DNA of 16,603 nucleotides, taken from positions 1-16,603 of the forward strand of contig CALJUC010000302.1 of the NCBI GenBank assembly GCA_937975585.1, written 5' to 3'. This stretch comes from an uncultured Moraxella sp. (GTDB lineage Bacteria > Pseudomonadota > Gammaproteobacteria > Pseudomonadales > Moraxellaceae). This document shows positions 1-6,177 of the stretch, piece after piece. The notes beneath the pieces are model-generated. The model searched no databases. It had not been told where the DNA came from and saw only the letters and a list, made by a program, of their open reading frames with translations. The position numbers and the translations under genes were made by a program. How positions within the stretch are numbered: position 1 is the first letter of the stretch; each line of letters begins with the position of its first letter.

Positions 1-552
1 CTAAATAAGCTATTGACCAATGTTAAAAGCATGAGCGCAAACTTTACCCAGACCACCGCAGGTGCATCAAGTAAAGGCTCATTAAGTGGTGGTAATCGTA
101 GCTTTAGTGGTACGATGGATGTTCAACGTCCAAACAAATTCCGCTGGCAAGTTAATGGTTCCGCTGAGCAGCTCATTGTTGCCAATGGTAATACCTTATG
201 GATTTACGACAAAGACTTAAACCAAGCGACGCGTCAACGTGTTGATGCGCAAGTCGGTAATACCCCAGCGTTATTGTTGTCAGGTAACCCAGGCCAAATC
301 ATGTCTAACTTTAAAGTTAGTCAGCCAAATGCCGCCAAGAACTACTATGTGTTGACGCCAAAAAATGGCAATGCGAACTTTAAGAGCCTAGGTATTGCAT
401 TTAACAGTGGTAACCCAGTGATGATGGTATTAAATGACAACTTGGGTCAAACCACCAGTATTAAGTTTAGCAATATCAAGCGTAATAACAGTGTTGCCGC
501 ATCAAAATTTAGCTTTGCGCCACCAAAAGGTGTTGACGTGATTGACCAATAA
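1..552 (+). CDS. lolA: Outer-membrane lipoprotein carrier protein LolA (5'-truncated by window edge)
   Basis: LolA is the periplasmic chaperone that takes lipoproteins released by the LolCDE transporter and hands them to LolB at the outer membrane. The reading frame is open to base 1, so the gene continues upstream; the 183 codons visible match nearly the whole mature protein, lacking the signal peptide and a few N-terminal residues. Family hallmarks are present: an early SANFTQTT segment, the RPNKFRW strand that lines the hydrophobic cavity, NTLWIYD, the QVGNTPALLLSG segment, and a C-terminal FSFAPPKGVDVIDQ end like the FTFTPPQGV end of E. coli LolA. It ends in TAA at 550-552 and is followed by its own terminator, so it is transcriptionally separate from nuo. 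A TTG at base 13 is only an internal codon and not a credible start. Identification is secure from remembered family sequence. Confidence 0.93.
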   Translation, partial: LNKLLTNVKSMSANFTQTTAGASSKGSLSGGNRSFSGTMDVQRPNKFRWQVNGSAEQLIVANGNTLWIYDKDLNQATRQRVDAQVGNTPALLLSGNPGQIMSNFKVSQPNAAKNYYVLTPKNGNANFKSLGIAFNSGNPVMMVLNDNLGQTTSIKFSNIKRNNSVAASKFSFAPPKGVDVIDQ

Positions 553-620
553 TTAGCAAGTCCCTTAATATGAATTGTTAATTATATTTATTCAAATATT
601 CAGTATTTATATATAAAATG

Positions 621-644
621 ACCCCACCTAATGTGGGGTTTTTT
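621..644 (+). terminator. Intrinsic terminator of lolA
   Basis: A perfect 7-bp stem, ACCCCAC (621-627) with GTGGGGT (633-639), closes a 5-nt loop and runs directly into a T run at 639-644. This is a standard rho-independent terminator 68 nt after the lolA stop. A short A run upstream (615-618) could pair with part of the T run, but the reverse-strand activity looks weaker. Confidence 0.9.
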
Positions 645-802
645 ATTGCATGAAATTTAGGCTTTTATCGTAAGAATGAAGTAATTATCTAGCATTTTTT
701 GGTTAAAATGAGTAAACTATGGCATGTTTTAGCGAGTGAACAGCAATATTAAATAACTGACTGCAAAGTTTTAGCAAAAAAGGCTGCTCTTTCGTTACCT
801 GA

Positions 803-840
803 CTTTAATCAATCCAATAGGGATAATTAGTAGATTAAAG
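803..840. repeat. 8-bp inverted repeat with nested short stem upstream of nuoA
   Basis: CTTTAATC (803-810) is the exact reverse complement of GATTAAAG (833-840). Inside it ATCC (812-815) can pair with GGAT (821-824) around a 5-nt loop. It could be an operator-like dyad or a leader RNA stem, or chance in AT-rich DNA. No regulator can be assigned. Confidence 0.4.
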
Positions 841-862
841 CAGTTTAGCCAGCATCTATCAC

Positions 863-893
863 TTGTTATCGCTGATTAGTTTGGCGATATAAA
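863..893 (+). promoter_or_regulatory. Weak sigma70-like promoter candidate for the nuo operon
   Basis: TTGTTA (863-868, 4 of 6 to TTGACA) and TATAAA (888-893, 5 of 6 to TATAAT) are separated by 19 nt, longer than the ideal 17. It would start transcription near 900 and give a leader of roughly 135 nt. Another -10-like hexamer, GATAAT at 822-827, has no good -35 partner. This is the best candidate seen, not a confident call. Confidence 0.28.
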
Positions 894-1023
894 TGGTAAA
901 TACCAGCCAGTTATTATCTCGCGTTGTATCGACAGAGTTGGTACACGCGTTTTGTGTTTGCCCGTATTTGCCTGCCGCGATAGCGTCATTTGCAAGCCTA
1001 AAAAAATAGTCAACCAGATTGCC

Positions 1024-1029
1024 AAGGAG
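1024..1029 (+). promoter_or_regulatory. Ribosome binding site that sets the nuoA start
   Basis: AAGGAG lies 7 nt before the ATG at 1037. An in-frame TTG at 1019 would place this Shine-Dalgarno sequence inside the gene, so ATG 1037 is the start. Confidence 0.85.
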
Positions 1030-1036
1030 CATTCCC

Positions 1037-1582
1037 ATGATTCCCGCCATTGATTGGTCAGCGATTATCTTTATTTTAGCGGCAGTTGGGCTTTGTGTCT
1101 TTATGCTAACCGTACCGCGTTTATTGGGTGGTACGTCTAAAGGTTTCCAAAAACAAGAGAACTTCGAATCGGGTGTCGTGGGTGCCGGTACCGCCCGCAT
1201 TCGCTTATCTGCCAAATTCTATGTTGTGGCAATTTTCTTTGTGATTTTCGACTTAGAAGCCTTGTATCTTTATACCTATGCCGTGTCAGTCCGTGAAGCG
1301 GGTTGGTTAGGCTTTTTAAGCGTGGTCATTTTTGTGGTCGAGCTATTAATTGGCTTGTACTATCTTTTGAAGCTAGGCGCACTTAATTGGTCACCTGCGG
1401 ATCGCAAGCCAAAAGCCCCACGTCTAAAAGCTGCCCCTGCTGGCTTTAATATGGCTGATATTACACGTTTCAATGGCATCGAAGAACTTGAGACCGACCC
1501 AACTGGTAAAGTACCAGCCCAACTATCGGGTGCGATGAATAAAAACAACGCCCCTCAGTCTACTAACGTAAAGATTGATTAA
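1037..1582 (+). CDS. nuoA: NADH-quinone oxidoreductase subunit A
   Basis: NuoA is a small membrane subunit at the junction of the peripheral and membrane arms of complex I; its first loop lies near the quinone chamber. The 181-residue product has three hydrophobic segments, at about residues 8-28, 61-81 and 91-113. The conserved loop motif ENFESG (41-46) is followed by RLSAKFYVVAIFFVIFDLEA (56-75), whose acidic residues are the family signature. The core ends near GALNWSPADR (114-123). After it comes a hydrophilic tail of about 60 residues, roughly 35 residues longer than the E. coli protein overall, rich in Lys, Pro and Asn. The start at ATG 1037 is supported by an AAGGAG site. It is the first gene of the operon, separated from nuoB by 78 nt containing a hairpin. 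An antisense reading frame across its 5' end is a shadow. Confidence 0.96.
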   Translation: MIPAIDWSAIIFILAAVGLCVFMLTVPRLLGGTSKGFQKQENFESGVVGAGTARIRLSAKFYVVAIFFVIFDLEALYLYTYAVSVREAGWLGFLSVVIFVVELLIGLYYLLKLGALNWSPADRKPKAPRLKAAPAGFNMADITRFNGIEELETDPTGKVPAQLSGAMNKNNAPQSTNVKID

Positions 1583-1599
1583 TTAACCCAGTTTGCCTG

Positions 1600-1638
1600 T
1601 GCTAGATAAGCTAGGTGATATATGACCTGGCTTTAGCA
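1600..1638 (+). other. Bulged RNA hairpin in the nuoA-nuoB gap
   Basis: Bases 1608-1616 (AAGCTAGGT) pair with 1625-1633 (ACCTGGCTT) over 9 bp, with one G-U, around an 8-nt loop (1617-1624). After a 3-nt bulge (1605-1607) the stem continues with TGCTA (1600-1604) pairing to TAGCA (1634-1638). There is no long T run directly after it, only TTTT at 1641-1644, so it is more like an mRNA stability or processing element than a classical terminator. The nuoB Shine-Dalgarno (AAGGTG, 1645-1650) lies just outside the stem. Confidence 0.6.
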
Positions 1639-1660
1639 AATTTTAAGGTGTGAGATTATC

Positions 1661-2323
1661 ATGAAATATACCCTGACTAAAGCTAACCCAGATGCCACTA
1701 AGTTTCCGGCACAAACTCGTGAAGTGATTGACGAAGAAGAAGTCAATCGTAATGTGGTGATGACACGTCTTGAAGACTTGACACACAGTCTAGCTAACTG
1801 GGGGCGTAAACATTCATTGTGGCCATTTAACTTTGGTACGTCGTGCTGTTACGTAGAGTATGCGACAACCTTAACCGGTGTGCATGACTTATCACGTTTT
1901 GGTGCTGAGGTTATTCGTGCATCTCCACGTCAGGCCGATGTGATGATTGTTGCAGGTACTTGTTTTATGAAGATGGCGCCGGTTATTCAGCGTCTGTACG
2001 AACAAATGCTTGAGCCAAAGTGGGTCATCTCGATGGGGGCTTGTGCGAACTCAGGGGGCATGTATGACGTGTACTCAGTGGTACAAGGCGTGGATAAAAT
2101 TATCCCAGTTGATGTGTATATCCCAGGCTGTCCACCACGTCCTGAAGCTTTGATTCAAGCTATCATGTTGCTACAAGAGTCAATTACCAAAGAGCGTCGT
2201 CCATTGGGTATCCATGTCAATGACCAAGGTATTTATCAGCCAATTATGCAGCCAGAACGTGACCGTAAACAAGCGGATCGCATTGCAGTGACCAATTTAC
2301 GTAGTCCAGATAATATCGAATAA
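1661..2323 (+). CDS. nuoB: NADH-quinone oxidoreductase subunit B (N2 cluster protein)
   Basis: NuoB carries the terminal [4Fe-4S] cluster N2, which reduces quinone at the interface with NuoCD and NuoH. The 220-residue product has the expected four ligand cysteines: the tandem pair Cys62-Cys63 in FGTSCCYVEY, Cys128 in SMGACANSGG, and Cys157 in YIPGCPPRPE. The usual core follows, including MAPVIQRLYEQMLEPKW (105-121) and GGMYDVYSVVQGVD (132-145), ending in an IAVTNLRSPD tail near the C terminus as in gammaproteobacterial NuoB. Length is normal. The ATG at 1661 is preceded by AAGGTG with a 10-nt spacing. It is the only gene of the operon flanked on both sides by substantial gaps (78 and 103 nt), both with predicted RNA structure. 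Confidence 0.97.
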   Translation: MKYTLTKANPDATKFPAQTREVIDEEEVNRNVVMTRLEDLTHSLANWGRKHSLWPFNFGTSCCYVEYATTLTGVHDLSRFGAEVIRASPRQADVMIVAGTCFMKMAPVIQRLYEQMLEPKWVISMGACANSGGMYDVYSVVQGVDKIIPVDVYIPGCPPRPEALIQAIMLLQESITKERRPLGIHVNDQGIYQPIMQPERDRKQADRIAVTNLRSPDNIE

Positions 2324-2326
2324 CAT

Positions 2327-2360
2327 CGCCGCGCCTTGCTATCGGGCGGTTATATTTTTT
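2327..2360 (+). terminator. Terminator-like (attenuator?) hairpin between nuoB and nuoCD
   Basis: CCGC (2329-2332) pairs with GCGG (2346-2349) and, after a bulged G2333, CC (2334-2335) pairs with GG (2344-2345), around an 8-nt loop. The GC-rich stem runs straight into TTATATTTTTT (2350-2360). The form is that of a short, imperfect intrinsic terminator. Because essential operon genes follow, any termination must be partial, so I read it as a possible attenuator or 3'-end protection site. Confidence 0.5.
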
Positions 2361-2392
2361 CGGTAATGTAAGTAATTGACTACGTTACCGAG
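2359..2392 (+). other. Second hairpin in the nuoB-nuoCD gap
   Basis: CGGTAATGTA (2361-2370) pairs with TACGTTACCG (2381-2390): 10 bp with one G-U, around a 10-nt loop. T2360-A2391 extends it, with a possible T2359-G2392 wobble. It begins exactly where the T run of the preceding terminator-like element ends. It sits 18 nt upstream of the nuoCD Shine-Dalgarno (AGGAAAG, from 2411), so it does not occlude it directly. Confidence 0.6.
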
Positions 2393-2426
2393 TCCAAAAC
2401 TTTGTGAATGAGGAAAGTACCACGCT

Positions 2427-4196
2427 ATGGTAACGGTAACTGATAATCAACCACAGACTGATGTGCCTTTGGTAATTACGGAGCTAAACCGTAAGTTTGA
2501 AGGCCAGTTTGTCGTCCAACAAACCTTTGATAGTTTTCCTACGATTTGGGTCGGTCGCGAACAGCTACTTGACGTACTGATGTATCTACGTACCTTGCCA
2601 AAACCGTATGTGATGTTAGTCGATGTTTCTGCCATTGATGAGCGTTTGCGTCAGCATCGTGACGGCCAACCAGACAGTGACTTTACAGTGTTTTATCACT
2701 TGATGTCACTTGAGCGTAACAGCGATATCCGTGTGAAAGTTGCGCTTAAAGAGGGCGATTTGAATATCCCAACCGCGACCCGTATTTGGCCAAATGCCAA
2801 CTGGTATGAGCGCGAGACTTGGGATATGTTCGGTATCAACTTTACCGGTCACCCACATTTGACCCGTATCCTACTGCCAAAATTCTGGGAAGGTCACCCA
2901 CTGCGTAAAGAGTACGCATCACGTGCCACGGAAGTACCGCCTTACTACCTTGACAAAGGTAAGCAGATGTTCGAGCAAGAAAATCTGCGCTTTGTACCTG
3001 AAGATTGGGGCATGAAACGCTCAGGTCGTGACGAAGACTTCATGTTCCTAAACTTAGGTCCTAACCACCCATCTGCACACGGTGCTTTCCGTGTGGTACT
3101 TCAGTTGGACGGTGAGGAAGTCATCGACTGTATTCCTGACATTGGTTACCATCATCGCGGTGCTGAAAAAATCGCCGAACGCCAAACTTGGCATTCATTT
3201 ATTCCATACACTGACCGTATCGACTATCTTGGCGGTGTCATGAATGAACTGCCATATATTATGGCAGTTGAGAAATTGGCCGGTATTAAAGTACCTGATC
3301 GTGCTAATACCATTCGTATCATGATGAGTGAATTCTTCCGTATCACTAATAACTTATTGTATTGGGGTACCTTCATTCAGGATGCCGGTGGTATGACGCC
3401 TGTCTTCTACATGTTCGCTGACCGTCAAAAAGCCTATGACGTCATCGAAGCGGTAACTGGTTATCGTATGCATCCAGCTTGGTTCCGTATTGGTGGTACC
3501 GCGATGGATTTACCAAATGGCTGGCAACGTTTGGTGCGCGAATTCTTGGATTGGATGCCAAAACGTATCGATGAATACGAAAAAGCCGCCATGCAAAATA
3601 AGGTGTTAAAGCTGCGTACCCAACAAGTCGCCCAGTATGATGCCAAATCAGCCTTGGCATGGGGTGTGACAGGTCATGGTCTACGTGCTACCGGCGTGGA
3701 ATTCGACTTGCGTAAAGCCCGTCCTTACCTTGGCTATGAAAACTTTGATTTTGAAGTGCCGATTGCGTACAATGGCGACGCCTATGACCGCTGTATGGTA
3801 AAAATTGGGGAAATCCGTCAATCATTACGCATTATTGAGCAATGTCTTAACAATATGCCATCAGGCCCGTACAAGGCTGACCATCCGTTGGCAGTGCCGC
3901 CACCGAAAGACCGCACGCTCAACGACATTGAGACCTTGATTAACCACTTTATCTCGGTATCGTGGGGTCCTGTGATGCCAGCAGGCGAATCATCAATGAT
4001 GATTGAGGCAGTAAAAGGCTTGACCAATTACTACATTACCTCTGATCGCTCAACCATGAGCTACCGTACCCGTATCCGTACACCGACATTTGCCCATTTA
4101 CAGCAAATGCCTTCGGTTATTAATGGTAGTTTGGTGTCGGACTTAATTATTTATCTGGCATCGATTGACGTGGTCATGGCAGACGTGGATCGCTAG
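2427..4196 (+). CDS. nuoC: NADH-quinone oxidoreductase fused subunit C/D
   Basis: One 589-residue protein carries both the 30-kDa (NuoC) and 49-kDa (NuoD) subunits of complex I, a fusion typical of gammaproteobacteria such as E. coli (often called nuoCD). NuoC covers about residues 1-190, with the signature WYERETWDMFGINFTGH (126-142) and FWEGHPLRKEY (153-163). A linker near 190-205 leads to NuoD, about 206-589, which with NuoB forms the quinone-binding pocket. Its signatures are GPNHPSAHGAFR (211-222), with the histidines of the quinone-site loop, GYHHRGAEK (240-248), TDRIDYLGG (262-270), and the family C terminus VVMADVDR. NuoD resembles the large subunit of [NiFe] hydrogenases but lacks their metal cysteines, as expected. 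Length matches E. coli (about 600). ATG 2427 follows AGGAAAG with a slightly long spacing. The stop TAG overlaps the AGGAGA site of nuoE. Confidence 0.97.
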   Translation: MVTVTDNQPQTDVPLVITELNRKFEGQFVVQQTFDSFPTIWVGREQLLDVLMYLRTLPKPYVMLVDVSAIDERLRQHRDGQPDSDFTVFYHLMSLERNSDIRVKVALKEGDLNIPTATRIWPNANWYERETWDMFGINFTGHPHLTRILLPKFWEGHPLRKEYASRATEVPPYYLDKGKQMFEQENLRFVPEDWGMKRSGRDEDFMFLNLGPNHPSAHGAFRVVLQLDGEEVIDCIPDIGYHHRGAEKIAERQTWHSFIPYTDRIDYLGGVMNELPYIMAVEKLAGIKVPDRANTIRIMMSEFFRITNNLLYWGTFIQDAGGMTPVFYMFADRQKAYDVIEAVTGYRMHPAWFRIGGTAMDLPNGWQRLVREFLDWMPKRIDEYEKAAMQNKVLKLRTQQVAQYDAKSALAWGVTGHGLRATGVEFDLRKARPYLGYENFDFEVPIAYNGDAYDRCMVKIGEIRQSLRIIEQCLNNMPSGPYKADHPLAVPPPKDRTLNDIETLINHFISVSWGPVMPAGESSMMIEAVKGLTNYYITSDRSTMSYRTRIRTPTFAHLQQMPSVINGSLVSDLIIYLASIDVVMADVDR

Positions 4197-4207
4197 GAGA
4201 AAGTTGG

Positions 4208-4717
4208 ATGAAGATTGTAACTGATAAAACCCCTAAGGTCGATGTCGAAAGCATCTTGACCCAAGAAGAAATTCAAGAAATTCATGAGTTTATGCATCAT
4301 TATCCGCAATCGCGTGCTGCATCATTAGACGCGTTGAAAATCGTCCAACGCCGTAATGGTTGGGTTGATGATGCCCAAGTTCAGGCCATTGCCAATATCT
4401 TGCAAATTCCTGTCACCGATGTAGAAGGTGTGGCGACCTTCTATAACCGTATTTATCGCTCGCCAGTGGGTCGTCACGTTATCTTGATGTGTGACTCAAT
4501 CGCTTGTTACTTGGTCGGTGGTGAAACAGTGGCTGACGCGATGCAACGCCATTTAGGGATTAGCTTTGGCCAAACCACCCCGGATAATCGTTTTACCTTG
4601 CTACCGATTTGCTGTCTAGGTAACTGCGATAAAGCGCCAGCGGTGCTAATTGACGAAGACACTTATGGGCCGTTGATGCCAGAAGAAGTCGCTGAGTTGT
4701 TGGAGCAATACGCATGA
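4208..4717 (+). CDS. nuoE: NADH-quinone oxidoreductase subunit E (24-kDa, [2Fe-2S] N1a)
   Basis: NuoE is the thioredoxin-fold subunit of the NADH dehydrogenase module and holds the off-path [2Fe-2S] cluster N1a near the FMN in NuoF. The 169-residue product begins with the helical domain (about 15-80, ending VEGVATFYNRIY) and continues into the ferredoxin-like half. The ligands are Cys95 and Cys100 (CDSIAC) and Cys136 and Cys140 in ICCLGNCDKAP; the extra neighbouring Cys135 is also found in relatives. Length is usual for the family. The AGGAGA at 4195-4200 overlaps the nuoCD stop and lies 7 nt before ATG 4208. The TGA stop at 4715-4717 overlaps the nuoF start (ATGA), a sign of translational coupling between partners that assemble together. 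Confidence 0.97.
   Translation: MKIVTDKTPKVDVESILTQEEIQEIHEFMHHYPQSRAASLDALKIVQRRNGWVDDAQVQAIANILQIPVTDVEGVATFYNRIYRSPVGRHVILMCDSIACYLVGGETVADAMQRHLGISFGQTTPDNRFTLLPICCLGNCDKAPAVLIDEDTYGPLMPEEVAELLEQYA
4702..4705 (+). promoter_or_regulatory. Ribosome binding site for nuoF within nuoE
   Basis: GGAG ends 8 nt before ATG 4714 and 11 nt before a second in-frame ATG at 4717, favouring the first. No other in-frame start precedes the conserved core, so the long N-terminal leader of NuoF is probably translated. Confidence 0.6.
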
Positions 4718-6168
4718 TGAGTATCACCCGTCAAATCAATAACCGTAAAATCGGTAAATCACCAAGCCAACTTGGTGAACAAAGTATTCCTATCTATGGC
4801 GACAAAGCAACAGCCACGAGTGAAACCAAGCCATTAACCTGGCGTTTGGCACACCATGAAGCCGTGCTTGACTTGGCGACTTATCAAAGCCTAAAAGGTT
4901 TTGAAGGTCTAAAAATCGCTTTGTCAAAAAGCGCCAAAGAAGTTGGTACCATGATTAAAGACGCCAACGTGCGTGGTCGTGGTGGTGCAGGCTTTAACGC
5001 TGGTCTTAAATGGACCTTTATGACCCCGCCAGATGGTGGCCCACGTTACCTTATCTGTAACGCTGACGAAATGGAACCTGGTACGTTTAAAGACCGTCTA
5101 TTGATGGAGCGTCTACCATTCCAACTGATTGAAGGTATGATTATTTCAGGCTATGCAATTGGTGCAACAGCTGGTTATATCTTTATCCGTGGTGAATATA
5201 TTGAAGCGGCTAAACGTCTAAACAATGCGCTTGATGAATGTCGTGCTAATGGCTTATTAGGCGACAACATCTTAGGCTCAGGCTACAGCTTTGATTTGCA
5301 TGTACATACCGGTGCTGGCCGCTATATCTGTGGTGAAGAAACGGCATTAATCAACTCATTGGAAGGCCGCCGCGCCAATCCACGTACCAAACCACCATTC
5401 CCACAAATCTCAGGGGCATGGGGTCGTCCAACCGTTGTGAACAACGTTGAATCATTGAATAACATGTCAGCCATTATGCTACATGGTGTTGAATGGTATC
5501 ACGGACTATCAGAAGGTAAGTCACAAAACCCAGGCACCAAAATCATGGGCTGTTCTGGCTATGTCAACGAGCCAGGTCTATGGGAAGTGCCATTTGGTAC
5601 CACGGCGCGTGAGATTATCTTTGATTACGCCAAAGGCATGAAAGACGGTCGTAAGCTAAAAGCTTGGTTACCAGGTGGTGCGTCAACCGACTTTTTGACC
5701 GCAAGCGATGAGCACTTAGATTTGCCGATGGATTTTGAGCCTATCATGAAAGCCGGTAGCCGTTTGGGTACCTGCTTGATTATGGTGGTTGATGAAACAC
5801 AGGACATGGTTGCCCTGTCATTGAATCTACAAAAATTCTTTGCGCGTGAATCATGTGGCTGGTGCACACCTTGTCGTGATGGCTTACCTTGGGGCGTAAA
5901 AACCTTAACCGCACTTGATGCCGGTCAAGGTCAACAAGGCGATATCGAAGTATTACAACAGCTGACCAAAGACTTGTGGCTAGGTAAAACATTCTGTGCG
6001 CACGCACCCGGTGCGGTTGAGCCATTACAAAGTGCGTTGAAATACTTTAGAAATGAATTTGACGCTAAAGTAGATGCTAACTCAGCCGTGGTTGAAACCT
6101 TTGCGCCAGGCGGTGTGCCTTCAGCGACAACTGTGACCACGTATTCACCCAAGAAGCAGTCAGTGTAA
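4714..6168 (+). CDS. nuoF: NADH-quinone oxidoreductase subunit F (51-kDa, FMN and NADH site)
   Basis: NuoF is the entry point of complex I: it binds NADH and FMN and carries the [4Fe-4S] cluster N3. The 484-residue product contains the Gly-rich loop GRGGAGF (88-94), the ICNADEMEPGTFKDR segment (114-128), GAGRYICGEETALINSLEG (200-218), and the cluster motif ESCGWCTPC with ligands Cys381, Cys384 and Cys387, plus Cys428 in TFCAHAPGA. It is about 40 residues longer than E. coli NuoF: roughly 28 extra at the N terminus (polar and basic, before PLTWRL at 40) and about ten at the C terminus. It overlaps nuoE by 4 nt (ATGA). Two adjacent ATG codons (4714 and 4717) could start it; the first has the better Shine-Dalgarno spacing. 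All catalytic motifs are intact. Confidence 0.97.
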   Translation: MMSITRQINNRKIGKSPSQLGEQSIPIYGDKATATSETKPLTWRLAHHEAVLDLATYQSLKGFEGLKIALSKSAKEVGTMIKDANVRGRGGAGFNAGLKWTFMTPPDGGPRYLICNADEMEPGTFKDRLLMERLPFQLIEGMIISGYAIGATAGYIFIRGEYIEAAKRLNNALDECRANGLLGDNILGSGYSFDLHVHTGAGRYICGEETALINSLEGRRANPRTKPPFPQISGAWGRPTVVNNVESLNNMSAIMLHGVEWYHGLSEGKSQNPGTKIMGCSGYVNEPGLWEVPFGTTAREIIFDYAKGMKDGRKLKAWLPGGASTDFLTASDEHLDLPMDFEPIMKAGSRLGTCLIMVVDETQDMVALSLNLQKFFARESCGWCTPCRDGLPWGVKTLTALDAGQGQQGDIEVLQQLTKDLWLGKTFCAHAPGAVEPLQSALKYFRNEFDAKVDANSAVVETFAPGGVPSATTVTTYSPKKQSV

Positions 6169-6177
6169 GGAATTAGC

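Larger units (their letters stand above)
645..1036. other. Gene-free region between the lolA terminator and nuoA (putative nuo promoter and leader)
   Basis: About 390 nt carry no coding sequence I can support, no tRNA-like cloverleaf and no mobile-element ends. Because lolA is terminated upstream and nuoA begins at 1037, the nuo operon promoter should lie here. What is visible: a direct repeat GTTTTAGC at 725-732 and 768-775, an inverted repeat at 803-840, a weak promoter-like pair at 863-893, an A run at 1001-1006, and the nuoA ribosome binding site at the end. I saw no clear FNR-type (TTGAT-N4-ATCAA) site. Confidence 0.7.

Noticed and set aside
1019..1036. TTG 1019 as the nuoA start
   Set aside because: It would put the AAGGAG ribosome site inside the gene; ATG 1037 is correctly spaced from it.
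859..1215. Antisense 118-codon open frame spanning the nuoA leader and 5' end
   Set aside because: Half of it is the reverse complement of conserved nuoA coding sequence, it resembles no family I know, and it has no convincing ribosome site. It is an overlap shadow.
2427..4196. nuoC-nuoD fusion as a novelty
   Set aside because: Fused NuoCD is well established in gammaproteobacteria and the length is normal.
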